A program made the position numbers and the translations under genes. A model generated the notes under the pieces. It had not been told where the DNA came from and ran no database searches. It saw only the letters and a program-made list of their open reading frames with translations. Shown here piece after piece: positions 19,183 to 29,247 of a stretch of 64,000 nucleotides of DNA. The stretch's first letter is position 1. Each line of letters starts with the position of its first letter. The DNA is from Lampropedia aestuarii. Lineage in GTDB: Bacteria > Pseudomonadota > Gammaproteobacteria > Burkholderiales > Burkholderiaceae_C. Where the stretch lies: assembly GCF_004803635.1 (NCBI RefSeq), contig NZ_SSWX01000001.1:248001-312000 (forward strand), given 5' to 3'.

Positions 19183-19949
19183 CCGGTTTTCAAGACCGCG
19201 TGGCCTTTGTCACCGGCGCCGAGCGTGGCATTGGTCTGGCCGTCGCCAGCACCTTGCTGGAGGCGGGCTGCATCGTTGTTGCCAGCGACGTGCGGCTGCC
19301 GCAGCTGCCAGCTGCCTTGCGAGACAAGCACAGCCGCTTTCATGCCCATGTACTGGATGTGCGTGACGCCAATGCCGTCAACGCCCTGGTGGATTTGGTC
19401 GAAGAGCGCATTGGCCCTATTGATTTAGGCGCCAATGTCGCCGGTGTTCTATGCAACACCGTGGTGACCGAGACCAGCGATGAGGCCTGGCGGCAGGTGT
19501 TTGCAGTCAACTGCGATGGCGTGTTCCATGTGTGCCGCGCGCTGGCCCAGCGCATGCAGCCACGCCAGCGCGGTGCGATGGTCACGGTCAGCTCCAACGC
19601 CGCAGGTGTGGCGCGCCATGCGATGGCAGCTTACGCAGCCTCCAAAGCCGCAGCGACCATGTTCACACGCTGCCTGGGCCTTGAGCTGGCACCACACGGC
19701 ATTCGCTGCAATATTGTCGCGCCCGGCTCCACACTCACGCCGATGCAAACTGGCATGTGGAGCGATGCGCATGGCGCTGAACGGGTGATTGCTGGCCTGC
19801 CAGAGCAGTACAAAGCCGGCATTCCGCTGCGCAAGCTGGCCACCCCCGAGGACATTGCACATGCCGTGATGTTCATGTTGTCAGAGCAAGCTGGCCACAT
19901 CGCGATGAGTGATTTGTACGTGGATGGTGGCGCCACTTTGCGGGCCTGA
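19173..19949 (+). CDS. 2,3-dihydro-2,3-dihydroxybenzoate dehydrogenase (EntA-type SDR)
   Basis: The 258-residue SDR starts at ATG 19173, with AAAGGAGG at 19161-19168 inside the end of the isochorismatase gene. It shows the NAD-binding VTGAERGIGLAVA, NVAGV, the catalytic TVSSNA...YAASKAA (Ser, Tyr-x3-Lys) and an EntA-like end: PGSTLTPMQTGMW, EQYKAGIPLRKLATPEDIAHAV, YVDGGATLRA. EntA oxidises dihydro-DHB to 2,3-dihydroxybenzoate, a catechol iron ligand. It is coupled to the preceding isochorismatase; together they make two consecutive steps of the pathway. The resemblance to EntA beyond general SDR motifs, plus the partner gene, supports the call. Confidence 0.88.
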   Translation: MQLTGFQDRVAFVTGAERGIGLAVASTLLEAGCIVVASDVRLPQLPAALRDKHSRFHAHVLDVRDANAVNALVDLVEERIGPIDLGANVAGVLCNTVVTETSDEAWRQVFAVNCDGVFHVCRALAQRMQPRQRGAMVTVSSNAAGVARHAMAAYAASKAAATMFTRCLGLELAPHGIRCNIVAPGSTLTPMQTGMWSDAHGAERVIAGLPEQYKAGIPLRKLATPEDIAHAVMFMLSEQAGHIAMSDLYVDGGATLRA

Positions 19950-19980
19950 AGTGCAGGCCAGATCCCGCACAAGGCGATGA

Positions 19981-20010
19981 ATAAAAACGCAGCCCAGGCT
20001 GCGTTTTTAT
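19981..20010. terminator. Bidirectional rho-independent terminator between entA-like gene and ppk
   Basis: ATAAAAACGCAGC (19981-19993), loop CCAG, GCTGCGTTTTTAT (19998-20010): a perfect 13 bp inverted repeat with A- and T-rich outer ends, so it can work in both directions. It sits between two convergent genes ending at 19949 and 20037. Confidence 0.92.
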
Positions 20011-20036
20011 TGGCTGCGTCTGGCTGAGTGCAGGGC

Positions 20037-22589
20037 TTATTTGCGCTTGGAGGTCGTGCTTTTGATGATTTTCGCCACGGAGTTTTTGGAACGCGGCGCC
20101 TGGCGGGTCGTGGGCTGGGCGGAGTAGTAATGCGCCAGCATTTGCTGCGCACTGGCGCCGACATTGTCACCGTCCAAGCGGCGGTAAGTGCCATTTTCCA
20201 GCAGCACCCATGCATCTTGATCGTCCATCAAATACGACACCAGGCACTCATCGATGATGCGCTGGCGCAAGCTAGGATCGGTCACCGGCCAGCCCAACTC
20301 AATGCGGCGCGTCATATTGCGGTTCATCCAGTCTGCGCTGGAGAGGTATAAGTGCTCTTCTTCACCGTATTTGAAGAAAAAGACCCGCGTATGCTCGAGA
20401 AAGCGCCCAACGATGGAGCGGATGCGAATCGCCCCGCCCTTGGCGGTCTCATTGACGGCTGGCAACACACAGGCGGCGCGGATGATCAAATCCACTTGCA
20501 CGCCTTCTTGCGCTGCGCGGTGCAAGGCCTCGGCCAGTTTCCAATCGGTCAGCGCATTGGTCTTGACCACGATGCGGGCGCTGTGCCCTGCCTGGGCCGC
20601 TGCTTGCGCGCCAGCGATATGGGCCATCATCGTGCTTTGCAGAGAGAACGGCGCCACCAGCAGGCGGTTGAGTCGCGGCAGTTGTGCCTGGCTGGCCAGC
20701 AAGGTGAAGACCGCATCCATATCGGCCGTCAGCGCCTCATTGGCCGTCAGATAGCTCAAATCGGTATAGATTTTGGCTGTTTTGGGGTTGTAGTTACCGG
20801 TGGACAAATGGCCATAGCGCTTGAGACCACGCGTTTCACGGCGCGTGACCAGCAGCATTTTGCCGTGGGTTTTCAGCCCCACAATGCCGTAGACCACCTG
20901 CACGCCAATCGACTCCAGGGTTTCGGCCCAGTTGATATTGGCCTCCTCATCGAAGCGCGCTTTGAGCTCAACCACGGCGGTTACTTCCTTGCCTTTGCGC
21001 ACGGCCTCACGCAGCAATTCCATCATGACCGAATCTGGCCCGGTGCGGTACACCGTTTGTTTGATGGCCAGCACGTCAGGGTCTTTAACGGCCTGGCGCA
21101 AAAACTCCACCACAGCATCAAAACTCTCAAACGGCTGGTGGATCACCACGTCTTTTTGGCGGATGCGCGCAAACAGGTTATCGCTGTTTTTCAAAGAACG
21201 CGGCCATTGTGGAATCCAGCGAGGAAACAGCAGCTGCGGTCGGTTATCACCGACCAAATCGACCACCTGGTTCAAGCGCACCAGGTTCACTGGGCCTTCA
21301 ACCCGGAACATCGCCTCTGGCGGCAAATTGAATTCGGCCAACAGCAATTTGGCAATTGGCTCCGAGGTGCCGCTGGAGACCTCAATGCGTGTGGCTTTGC
21401 CAAAATGGCGGTGCTGCAAACCCTTGCGCAGCGCCGTGCGCAAATTTTGCATTTCGCCTTCGGTCACGGCCAAGTCAGAATGGCGCGTGACGCGAAACTG
21501 GAAGAACTCCAGCACTTGGCGACCGATGAACATTTCGGCCAAATGGGCGCGGATCATGCTGGAGAGGCTCACCACACCAATCTTGCCCTTGCCGCCCGAG
21601 AGCGAGTCAGGCAGGCGCACAAAACGCGGCAAGACACGCGGCACTTTGACAATCGCAATCTCATTGCTGTTGCCAAATGCATCTTCCCCCTCCAGACGGA
21701 CAATGAAGTTCAGCGATTTATTGGCCACCTGCGGGAATGGGTGGGCAGGATCGAGGGCCACAGGCGTGAGCAATGGACGCACTTCACGGTCAAAGTATTC
21801 CTTAACCCAGCGACGCTGGCCTGCATTGCGTTTGCCATGCGAGACGATTTGAATGCCCTGATCGAGCAAGGCCGGCAGCAGCACCTTGTTGTAGAGCTCG
21901 TACTGGCGCTGCACCAGTGTGTGCGCGGTGTCGGCCAGGCGGCGCAAGCTTTGCACAGACAATTCATCGTCCTCGACCCCATCGCGGGCAGCTTCGATGT
22001 GGTCAGCCACACGTACTTCAAAAAACTCATCGAGGTTAGACGAGACAATGCACAGATAACGCAGGCGTTCGAGCAGCGGCACTTCCGGGCGCAAGGCCCA
22101 ATCAAACACACGTTCATTAAAAGCCAGAATGCTGTGGTCCCGATCAAGCCAGGCAATGTCCGAGGGCCTTGCCAAATGCATGATCAATTCGCTCTCGGCT
22201 TCGATTTGCTTGCGGTTCACGCTCCAAATGGAGCCGGTGGCCGCTTGCAACGCTTTGGCAGTTTTCATCGCGTTCTTCATACTGTCTGCATCCGAGCGGC
22301 TGAGCAGCACGGCATTGGCTCTGGCAGGCACCAAGGCAGTGGCGCTGCTGGGTGCGCTTTTGCTGGTCGAATTGGTGGTGCTGGGCGGCTGTGCTGGCGA
22401 TTTGGCTTTGGGCTTGTGCGTGCCTGCATTTTCTTGCACCGAGGCGGTGTGCGAGGCAGCCGTTTTCACGGCAGATTTTGCTTTTGAAGCCACTGATTTG
22501 ACCGCTGCTGTCTTTTGAACACCTGTCGTGCTGGGCGTGGCGACATGCTGGGACGGGGAGTCTGAACCGGCGGCTTTTTTGATGGGCAT
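20037..22589 (-). CDS. ppk1: Polyphosphate kinase 1 with long N-terminal Lys/Ala/Ser/Thr-rich extension
   Basis: PPK1 makes polyphosphate from ATP reversibly. This 850-residue protein is longer than the usual about 690-720. The first ~115 residues are low-complexity and rich in Lys, Ala, Ser, Thr and Pro, like histone-H1 tails. Then come the N domain (HSILAFNERVFDWALRP, YLCIVSSNLDEFFEVR), the H domain and the two PLD-like catalytic domains: GLKTHGKMLLVTRRE with the phosphorylated His near residue 574, HLSTGNYNPKTAKIYTDL, and GRFLEHTRVFFF near 731. The distance between the two His matches E. coli H435/H592. The usual RGICCLRPG loop is changed to RAACVLPAV followed by a short insertion. A Pho-box-like array precedes the gene. 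Confidence 0.93.
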   Translation of the reverse strand: MPIKKAAGSDSPSQHVATPSTTGVQKTAAVKSVASKAKSAVKTAASHTASVQENAGTHKPKAKSPAQPPSTTNSTSKSAPSSATALVPARANAVLLSRSDADSMKNAMKTAKALQAATGSIWSVNRKQIEAESELIMHLARPSDIAWLDRDHSILAFNERVFDWALRPEVPLLERLRYLCIVSSNLDEFFEVRVADHIEAARDGVEDDELSVQSLRRLADTAHTLVQRQYELYNKVLLPALLDQGIQIVSHGKRNAGQRRWVKEYFDREVRPLLTPVALDPAHPFPQVANKSLNFIVRLEGEDAFGNSNEIAIVKVPRVLPRFVRLPDSLSGGKGKIGVVSLSSMIRAHLAEMFIGRQVLEFFQFRVTRHSDLAVTEGEMQNLRTALRKGLQHRHFGKATRIEVSSGTSEPIAKLLLAEFNLPPEAMFRVEGPVNLVRLNQVVDLVGDNRPQLLFPRWIPQWPRSLKNSDNLFARIRQKDVVIHQPFESFDAVVEFLRQAVKDPDVLAIKQTVYRTGPDSVMMELLREAVRKGKEVTAVVELKARFDEEANINWAETLESIGVQVVYGIVGLKTHGKMLLVTRRETRGLKRYGHLSTGNYNPKTAKIYTDLSYLTANEALTADMDAVFTLLASQAQLPRLNRLLVAPFSLQSTMMAHIAGAQAAAQAGHSARIVVKTNALTDWKLAEALHRAAQEGVQVDLIIRAACVLPAVNETAKGGAIRIRSIVGRFLEHTRVFFFKYGEEEHLYLSSADWMNRNMTRRIELGWPVTDPSLRQRIIDECLVSYLMDDQDAWVLLENGTYRRLDGDNVGASAQQMLAHYYSAQPTTRQAPRSKNSVAKIIKSTTSKRK

Positions 22590-22645
22590 TGTAGGTCTGT
22601 TATCAATTACGGAAGGGCGGCACTCTAGCAGCCCGAATACCAGAA

Positions 22646-22678
22646 TTTAACGACAACTTTATGACACCTTGATGACTT
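22646..22678 (-). promoter_or_regulatory. Three tandem Pho-box-like 11-bp units upstream of ppk1
   Basis: Read on the ppk1 strand, 22678 to 22646 gives three consecutive 11-mers, AAGTCATCAAG, GTGTCATAAAG and TTGTCGTTAAA. They are direct repeats of the PhoB unit (consensus like CTGTCATAAAT), about 57 bases before the ATG at 22589. The middle plus third units match the 18-base Pho-box consensus at 14 positions. An extended -10-like TGGTATTCG follows directly. PhoB activation of ppk under phosphate limitation is known in other proteobacteria; here it is inferred. Confidence 0.62.
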
Positions 22679-22808
22679 AACCAAGAACCATTGGTGACAA
22701 TAGACACGTTCATCAACCCATTGTGCAGGATTTGACAAATCCCCTTGGACATGCAAGCACTCGCCTGCCAAAGCGGCCACACTGCCGCTCAGTGTTCCTC
22801 AATGGCAC

Positions 22809-23066
22809 TCAATGCCCTGCTTTGGCTTTGGTTGCGTCTTCGTGCAAGGACTCATTGAGCTGGTCCACGATCAAAGCCCAAGGCGCATCGGCTTTGATTT
22901 GCTCGCAAATGAACTGGCGCTGCGCATCCTCCCAGAAAGGCGCATCGGCAATCTCCACCTCGGCGGGCAATTGGTGCTTGAGAATAAAGTCTGCAATGGC
23001 CTGGTCGCTGTCATCCAAACCCAGTTGCTTGAACAGATTGCTCATGCGTGGCTCTGCGGTATTCAT
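22809..23066 (-). CDS. DUF2789 family protein
   Basis: The small 85-residue acidic cytosolic protein has the family blocks LFKQLGLDDSDQAIADFILKHQLP, ADAPFWEDAQRQFICEQI and APWALIVDQLNESL. DUF2789 has no assigned activity. The start at 23066 gives the usual length; an internal ATG at 23045 is an alternative. It lies between purL and ppk1 on the same strand, about 165 bp after purL and 220 bp before ppk1, and is probably its own unit. Confidence 0.85.
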   Translation of the reverse strand: MNTAEPRMSNLFKQLGLDDSDQAIADFILKHQLPAEVEIADAPFWEDAQRQFICEQIKADAPWALIVDQLNESLHEDATKAKAGH

Positions 23067-23173
23067 AGTGGCATTCCTTTGCTGTCATAAAAGCAGTCGG
23101 CTTGTGCCCACTGCATGGAAAAATCAAAGCCATCGAAGCATGCACAAGGCATATCAGGATGGCCCGCCAACCA

Positions 23174-23201
23174 CAAGCCTAGCAGTGCATGCGCAGGCTT
23201 G
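23174..23201. terminator. Hairpin downstream of purL, possible terminator without T-run
   Basis: CAAGCCT (23174-23180) and AGGCTTG (23195-23201) form a perfect 7 bp stem, with a further GCA/TGC pairing inside the loop. It lies 33 bases beyond the purL stop, between purL and the DUF2789 gene. There is no T-tract on either side, so it may stabilise the 3' end rather than terminate transcription. Confidence 0.35.
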
Positions 23202-23233
23202 CAGAAAGCGCCCTAGGCCCAGCTAGCGGCCGA

Positions 23234-26200
23234 TTAGCCAACCCATTTGCGGGCATTGCGCCACACGCGCATCCATGGGCTCTTGGCCGCCAGACCGCCG
23301 GTGGCAGCCAGGTCGGTCCAGCTCATTTGCGCATTGCGGAACACGCGTTCAGGGTGCGGCATCATCGCGGTGAAGCGCCCGTCAGCAGTCGTCACGCTGG
23401 TCAAGCCGCCTGGGCTGCCATTCGGGTTGAATGGGTACTGCTCGGTGGCCTGGCCATGGTTGTCCACATAGCGCATGGCGGCAATCACCTCTTGCGGATT
23501 GCCTTGGCGGGCAAAGTTGGCATAGCCTTCACCGTGCGCGACCACGACTGGCAATTGGCTGCCAGCCATGCCTTGCAGGAACAGGCTTGGCGACTGCAAG
23601 ATTTCAACCATTGACAGGCGCGCTTCAAAGCGCTCGCTGCGGTTGGTGGTAAAGCGTGGCCATGCCTCAGCTCCTGGAATGATCGAGGCCAGCTCAGCAA
23701 ACATTTGGCAACCGTTGCACACCCCCAGGCCGAAGGTATCGCCGCGCGCAAAGAATTGTGCAAACTGCTCGGCCACACGTGCGTTGAAGGTGATCGAGCG
23801 GGCCCATCCCACACCAGCGCCCAGGGTATCGCCATAGCTGAAGCCACCACAAGCGACCACACCTTGGAAACCGGACAGCGCTTCGCGGCCGGTCTGCAAG
23901 TCGGTCATGTGAACGTCGACCGCGTCAAAGCCGGCTTCGCTGAACGCGTAGGCCATCTCGACATGGGAGTTGACGCCCTGCTCGCGCAGAATCGCCACTT
24001 TGGGCTGGGATTTGCCAATGTAAGGTGCGGCGATGTTATCGCTAGGATCAAAGCTGAGCTTGACCGACAGGCCTGGATCGCTGAGCAAACCAGCGGCGGC
24101 ATGTTCTTGGTCCGCACATTCGGCGTTGTCACGCTCACGGGCGATTTTCCAGCTGACGCTGTCCCAGACCTGGAACAGGTCATACAAATCGGCCGAGAAG
24201 ACGTTTTTCGTATCGCGCCAAATTTGCAGCTGGCCTTTGCCGTCGTCCAGCGGCGCTTGCAGCGGACGGGTCTTGCCAACAAAGTGGCTGTGCTTGGACA
24301 AGCCAAATTCTCGCAAGGTTTGCATCACGGCATTGCGCTCAGCGGTGCGCACTTGCAACACCACCCCCAATTCTTCGGTAAACAGGGCTTTGAGTGTCAG
24401 CTCTTCGCGGCGTGCGCTGATTTGCTGCGCCCAGTTTTTGGCGTCACCATATTCGGCGCGGCTATCGGAAATGCCATCCCCTTCGGTGATCAGCATATCG
24501 ACGTTCAATGCCACACCGACGTGGCCAGCAAAGGCCATTTCGGCCACGGCAGCGAGCAGACCGCCATCGCTGCGGTCATGGTAGGCCAGCAGCTGGCCTT
24601 GCTTGCGCAAGGCATTGACGGCGTCAACCAAACGCACCAGGTCTTGTGCATCGTCCAAATCCGGTGTGTCACCACCGCTTTGGCCCAACACCTGTGCGAG
24701 CATACTGCCGCCCATGCGGTGCTGGCCTTTGCCCAAATCGACCAGGACCAAGGTGGTGTCGGCTTCTTCCGTATTGAGTTGTGGTGTCAACGTACCTGTG
24801 ACGTCTGGCAAGGTGCAGAAGGCACTGGCAATCAGTGTGACTGGTGAGGTCACTTTATGTTGCTGGCCATCGTGTTGCCAGACCGAGCGCATCGACAAAC
24901 TGTCTTTGCCGACGGGAATAGACACGCCCAGGGCCGGGCACAACTCCATGCCAACGGCTTTGACGGTCGCATACAAATCGGCATCTTCACCGGCCTCACC
25001 GCAAGCGGCCATCCAGTTGGCCGAGAGCTTGACCCGGCCCAATTCAATCGGTGCAGCCAACAAGTTGGTGATCGCCTCGGCAATCGCCAAGCGGCCAGAG
25101 GCAGGGGCGTTGATCGCGGCGACAGGGCTGCGCTCGCCCATCGCCATCGCCTCACCAGCCAAGCCCTTGAAGTCCGCCAAGGTCACCGCCACATCGGCCA
25201 CCGGCACCTGCCAAGGACCCACCATTTGATCGCGGTGGGTCAGTCCACCAACAGCGCGGTCACCAATGGTGATCAAAAAGCGCTTGCTGGCGACTGTCGG
25301 GTTGCTGAGGATGTCGATCACCGACTTTTGCAAGTCCACGCCATTGAGGTCAATCGGCTCGAACTGGCGCTGCACGGTTTTTACGTCGCGGTGCATTTTC
25401 GGGGGCTTGCCCAGCAGCACCTCCATTGGCATATCAACGGGTTGCGGCGCGTCAGGATTCAAACCATCGACCAATTCCAGCTGGCGTTGCTCAGTGGCCA
25501 CGCCAATTACCGCATAGGGGCTGCGTTCACGCTGGCACAAGGCGTCAAAACGCTCAATCGCGTCGGCGGCAATCGCCATCACATAACGCTCTTGGCTTTC
25601 ATTGCTCCAAATTTCTTTGGGTGACAGGCCAGATTCTTCCAGTTGCACTTTACGCAAATCAAAGCGTGCACCACGGCCTGCGTCATTGGTCAGCTCAGGA
25701 AATGCGTTGGACAAGCCACCTGCCCCCACGTCGTGGATGGCCAGGATCGGGTTGTCTGCACCCAACTGCCAGCACTGGTTGATGACTTCTTGCGCGCGGC
25801 GCTCAATCTCTGGGTTGCCGCGTTGCACAGAGTCAAAATCGAGATTGGCTGCATTCGTGCCTGTAGCCAATGACGAGGCGGCACTGCCCCCCATGCCAAT
25901 GCGCATGCCTGGGCCGCCCAATTGCACCAGCAAGGTGCCAGCCGGGAACTCGATTTTTTTGGTTTGCGTGGCATCAATTTGCCCCAAACCACCGGCAATC
26001 ATGATCGGCTTATGGAAGCCGCGCTGCACACCATCAACGACTTGCTCGTACTCGCGGAAATAGCCAGCCAGGTTCGGGCGGCCAAACTCGTTGTTGAATG
26101 CCGCGCCGCCCAAGGGGCCCTCGACCATGATCTGCAGCGGGCTGGCAATGTGTTCAGGTTTACCGCCTGCTTGGTCAGACAAACCGCCCCACAGTTTGGA

Positions 26201-27262
26201 CACGGTAAAACCGGTCAAGCCAGCTTTGGGCTTGGAGCCACGGCCGGTTGCACCTTCGTCGCGGATCTCGCCACCTGCGCCAGTGGATGCACCAGGGAAA
26301 GGCGAAATCGCAGTGGGGTGGTTGTGCGTTTCCACCTTCATCAAAATATGGTGCAAGGCTTGATCGCGGCTGTACTGGCGCGGTGTGTCGCCGCTGTCGG
26401 CACGTGCAGTGAAACGCTCAATCAGATTGCCTTCCATGATGGAGGAGTTGTCTGAGTAAGCCACCACCGTGAATTCGGGGCGCAGCTGGTGGGTGTTGCG
26501 AATCATCGCAAACAAGCTCTTGTCCTGCGCTTGGCCATCGATGGTGAAATTCGCATTGAAGATTTTGTGGCGGCAGTGCTCGCTATTGGCCTGCGCAAAC
26601 ATCATCAACTCGACATCGGTCGGGTTGCGGCCCAGTTGCGTGAACGCTTGCAGCAAATACTCGATTTCGTCTTCGGCCAGCGCCAAGCCCCACTCGCGGT
26701 TGGCCGCCTCCAGTGCCGCATGGCCACCACCGAGCACATCGACGGTCTCGATCGGCGCAGCCGGCAGGCTGTCAAACAAGACCTGCGTTTGCTCGCGGCT
26801 GTGCAAGGCCGACTCGGTCATGCGGTCGTGCAACAAGGCCGCCACCGCTTGCCATTGTGCTTCTGTGAGCGGCTCGCTTTTACCCAGCAGGCCTTTTTTC
26901 AGGCCAATGCGGTATTCCACGCCGCGCTCAATGCGTTTGATCGCTAAACCGCAGTTGTGCGCAATATCAGTGGCTTTCGAGGCCCAGGGGCTGACCGTAC
27001 CCACACGCGGGGTGACCAGCACCAGCGCTGAATGTGCGAGCGGCAAGACGGCCTCTGTAAACGGCTCACCATAGTGCAACAGCTGCGTGGCTTGCTCGAT
27101 GGTGCTCGCCTCTGCAGCCCCGTCGGTGACGACAAAATGCAGATAACGTGCCTGCACTTGTTCAATTTTAGGGTGAATGGCCTGCAGCAAAGGCAGGAGT
27201 TTCTGGATACGGAATGCACTTAAGGCATTGCCGCCTTCAAGCAGGGTGATGGACAAAGACAC
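23234..27262 (-). CDS. purL: Phosphoribosylformylglycinamidine synthase (large, single-chain)
   Basis: This is the 1342-residue ATP- and glutamine-dependent enzyme of purine synthesis (FGAR to FGAM), with the large gammaproteobacteria/eukaryote-type architecture. The N-terminal domain has the linker block [28 protein letters not shown]; the AIRS-like halves show [32 protein letters not shown] split over the domain and [13 protein letters not shown]. The C-terminal class I glutaminase shows [38 protein letters not shown] (nucleophile Cys) and MPHPERVFR (His). No separate purQ or purS is needed. The gene stands alone on the minus strand. Confidence 0.97.
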   Translation of the reverse strand: MSLSITLLEGGNALSAFRIQKLLPLLQAIHPKIEQVQARYLHFVVTDGAAEASTIEQATQLLHYGEPFTEAVLPLAHSALVLVTPRVGTVSPWASKATDIAHNCGLAIKRIERGVEYRIGLKKGLLGKSEPLTEAQWQAVAALLHDRMTESALHSREQTQVLFDSLPAAPIETVDVLGGGHAALEAANREWGLALAEDEIEYLLQAFTQLGRNPTDVELMMFAQANSEHCRHKIFNANFTIDGQAQDKSLFAMIRNTHQLRPEFTVVAYSDNSSIMEGNLIERFTARADSGDTPRQYSRDQALHHILMKVETHNHPTAISPFPGASTGAGGEIRDEGATGRGSKPKAGLTGFTVSKLWGGLSDQAGGKPEHIASPLQIMVEGPLGGAAFNNEFGRPNLAGYFREYEQVVDGVQRGFHKPIMIAGGLGQIDATQTKKIEFPAGTLLVQLGGPGMRIGMGGSAASSLATGTNAANLDFDSVQRGNPEIERRAQEVINQCWQLGADNPILAIHDVGAGGLSNAFPELTNDAGRGARFDLRKVQLEESGLSPKEIWSNESQERYVMAIAADAIERFDALCQRERSPYAVIGVATEQRQLELVDGLNPDAPQPVDMPMEVLLGKPPKMHRDVKTVQRQFEPIDLNGVDLQKSVIDILSNPTVASKRFLITIGDRAVGGLTHRDQMVGPWQVPVADVAVTLADFKGLAGEAMAMGERSPVAAINAPASGRLAIAEAITNLLAAPIELGRVKLSANWMAACGEAGEDADLYATVKAVGMELCPALGVSIPVGKDSLSMRSVWQHDGQQHKVTSPVTLIASAFCTLPDVTGTLTPQLNTEEADTTLVLVDLGKGQHRMGGSMLAQVLGQSGGDTPDLDDAQDLVRLVDAVNALRKQGQLLAYHDRSDGGLLAAVAEMAFAGHVGVALNVDMLITEGDGISDSRAEYGDAKNWAQQISARREELTLKALFTEELGVVLQVRTAERNAVMQTLREFGLSKHSHFVGKTRPLQAPLDDGKGQLQIWRDTKNVFSADLYDLFQVWDSVSWKIARERDNAECADQEHAAAGLLSDPGLSVKLSFDPSDNIAAPYIGKSQPKVAILREQGVNSHVEMAYAFSEAGFDAVDVHMTDLQTGREALSGFQGVVACGGFSYGDTLGAGVGWARSITFNARVAEQFAQFFARGDTFGLGVCNGCQMFAELASIIPGAEAWPRFTTNRSERFEARLSMVEILQSPSLFLQGMAGSQLPVVVAHGEGYANFARQGNPQEVIAAMRYVDNHGQATEQYPFNPNGSPGGLTSVTTADGRFTAMMPHPERVFRNAQMSWTDLAATGGLAAKSPWMRVWRNARKWVG

Positions 27263-27473
27263 GTACTTGCCTAATAGAAGGGAGAGTGGGAAAGCTCAAT
27301 GCCACGGTCTGCGCTGCCTGCAGCAGTAACCATGGTCTGGAAAGAGGGTATTTTACGAAAAGCCACGAAGATCCTCGCAAACAAATGCAGCTTGAAGCAT
27401 TTCAGAGGGGGTATTGAGCCAGGAGTGGCCTAATTTTCAAAAATGTGTTGACACTCTGAAAGCCCGTTCAAAA

Positions 27474-27506
27474 AAAAACCGGCAAGAACGATTTCTGCCG
27501 GTTTTT
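27474..27506 (-). terminator. Rho-independent terminator of the pil/lipoprotein operon
   Basis: AAAAACCGGCA (27474-27484) pairs with TGCCGGTTTTT (27496-27506) across an 11-base loop. On the minus strand the stem is followed by nine T residues in a row, about 45 bases after the stop of the Ig-domain lipoprotein gene, so it most likely ends that transcript. Confidence 0.88.
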
Positions 27507-27547
27507 CTCATCTGGTAGCCACTTTTGGCAGCATTGATGTTACTAGA

Positions 27548-29209
27548 TCAATTGCACACTGCATTGCCTTGGCTAACGGTCATGCGCGCCAAAGTCACCA
27601 CTGTCTCGTCCCCTGAGGTCAAGGAAACGAGGAAGCCGTATGTGCGCGGGCTGTAAGTCCTCTTGGTCTCCGTGCCAATTACGACACCTTGATCATCCTT
27701 GATCTCCTCAGTAGTGGTGGTGACATTCAAATCATTGCAAGTGAGCGAACGATTGGAGCGAACCTGCAAAACATTCAGATTAGTAGCGTCAAACGTCAGG
27801 AAATCTGGTAAATCGGGCAAGGCCCAAGCGTAGGTACCAGTACCACCTTGAGCACTGAATGCATGGCTATAACCCAAGCCTACCGTTGCATTGGTGATAT
27901 CGCATGCGTTGGCCGAAATAGTGGTGCCCGAGCACACAATACCTAAACCACTATTGATGGCTTGAACATTAATAGTGACGCTGGTGCGTACGCTTTGTGT
28001 AGCAGAAGGAGGCAAAGCAGAAGCAGCAGAATCTTGCACCAGCAATTGCACCGTCCTGCTCCCCAAGGCAGTAGGCGTGCCAGAAATAACGCCGTTGCTG
28101 CTGAGCGTCAAACCGCTCGGAAGTGCCCCCGACACAATCGACCATGTATAGCCTGGAACACCACCAGAAGCAGTCAGCGCTTGGAAGAATTCGCGGCCAA
28201 TTGGCGCTGTGAAGCTCGCGCTTTCCGAAACCAATGGTGTTGGCGCTTCGGAGCTTGGAATTTCAGTGACGGCGTAAACAACGGCGATATTGCTTACAGG
28301 ATCTTGAATGCCGTTATCGACGTTGTTGTCTGAACGATCCGCCACCAGCTCCAATGCAATCGCACCAGTCGCATTACCACTCACAATAGTAAAAGTAGCC
28401 AGACCATTCACAGTGGGTACCGACAACACTTTGTTGCCAGAGGTATTGCCTCCAGCGCGCAATTCAGCATCTTGAGCAGCCAGTGCGTTAGAAGGGCTAT
28501 TGGGCAAAATGCTCACACGCAAGTTGTTACCCGCGGGCTTCGCAACAGGTTGACCAAAATCGTCAAAAACAGCAGCTTGCATGGTCAACTGCTTGAGCGG
28601 CCCTACAGTGCCGCCAACAACGTTCTGAGTAATCACAAAACCGCGATTGCCAGTGGTCGTGGTGGCGATATAGGCGCCAGACGGAGTGCCGCCATAGTCT
28701 CCCACTTTGATGGAGATCTCAGCTGTACGGTTTTGGTTGTTCACCATCGTGCAGCGGATAATCGCATCACCAGCCAGGCTTCCTGCATGAAAATGGAAGG
28801 TCGCCATACCTGAGTTGGAGCCCAGCACAATGCTGCGGCTTGGCTTCGGAGATCCGTCCTCATCTTCCTCGTCAGTGCCATCCAACTTATACAAGCCGCC
28901 GACGTCCACCCCACCATTCAAAGAGCAAGCAAAGTCCTCTGTTGGAATCGGGCGATTGCTGGCAACCGCATCGATCACCAAAGTTGTCGTGTAAGGGCCG
29001 CCAATTGAAGGCGGAACATTATTCAAATTCAACGGCAATTCGGTTTTAGGAACACCATCACCACCTGCATTGGCTGTGAGCCGCAAGTCATAAGGCGCAT
29101 TGGGATTTTCGCCCGCACTACCACCACCACCGCCACAGGCGGCAACCACTGCAGCAACCAAGGCCACCGCACCAATCGTGCAGCCTCGTTTCATTGCAAA
29201 AAAATTCAT
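27548..29209 (-). CDS. Putative lipoprotein with Ig-like (He_PIG/cadherin-like) domains
   Basis: The 553-residue product starts at ATG 29209, with AGGAG 7 bases upstream. The leader ends in VVAAC (Cys25), followed by a Gly/Ser run GGGGGS, typical of an exported lipoprotein with a flexible tether. Beta-rich segments follow. One is a clear putative Ig domain (FTAPIGREFFQALTASGGVPGYTW, then LPSGLTLSSNGVISGTPTALG) and a second similar one lies near the C-terminus (VGLGYSHAFSAQGGTGTYAW). It lies 38 bp after pilQ on the same strand and before the terminator, so it is probably the last gene of the pilus operon. A pilus-associated surface role is inference only; no specific function is recognised. 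Confidence 0.82.
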   Translation of the reverse strand: MNFFAMKRGCTIGAVALVAAVVAACGGGGGSAGENPNAPYDLRLTANAGGDGVPKTELPLNLNNVPPSIGGPYTTTLVIDAVASNRPIPTEDFACSLNGGVDVGGLYKLDGTDEEDEDGSPKPSRSIVLGSNSGMATFHFHAGSLAGDAIIRCTMVNNQNRTAEISIKVGDYGGTPSGAYIATTTTGNRGFVITQNVVGGTVGPLKQLTMQAAVFDDFGQPVAKPAGNNLRVSILPNSPSNALAAQDAELRAGGNTSGNKVLSVPTVNGLATFTIVSGNATGAIALELVADRSDNNVDNGIQDPVSNIAVVYAVTEIPSSEAPTPLVSESASFTAPIGREFFQALTASGGVPGYTWSIVSGALPSGLTLSSNGVISGTPTALGSRTVQLLVQDSAASALPPSATQSVRTSVTINVQAINSGLGIVCSGTTISANACDITNATVGLGYSHAFSAQGGTGTYAWALPDLPDFLTFDATNLNVLQVRSNRSLTCNDLNVTTTTEEIKDDQGVVIGTETKRTYSPRTYGFLVSLTSGDETVVTLARMTVSQGNAVCN

Positions 29210-29247
29210 TCAAAACTCCTAAAAAAACTTCAGCGATCAACTATGCA

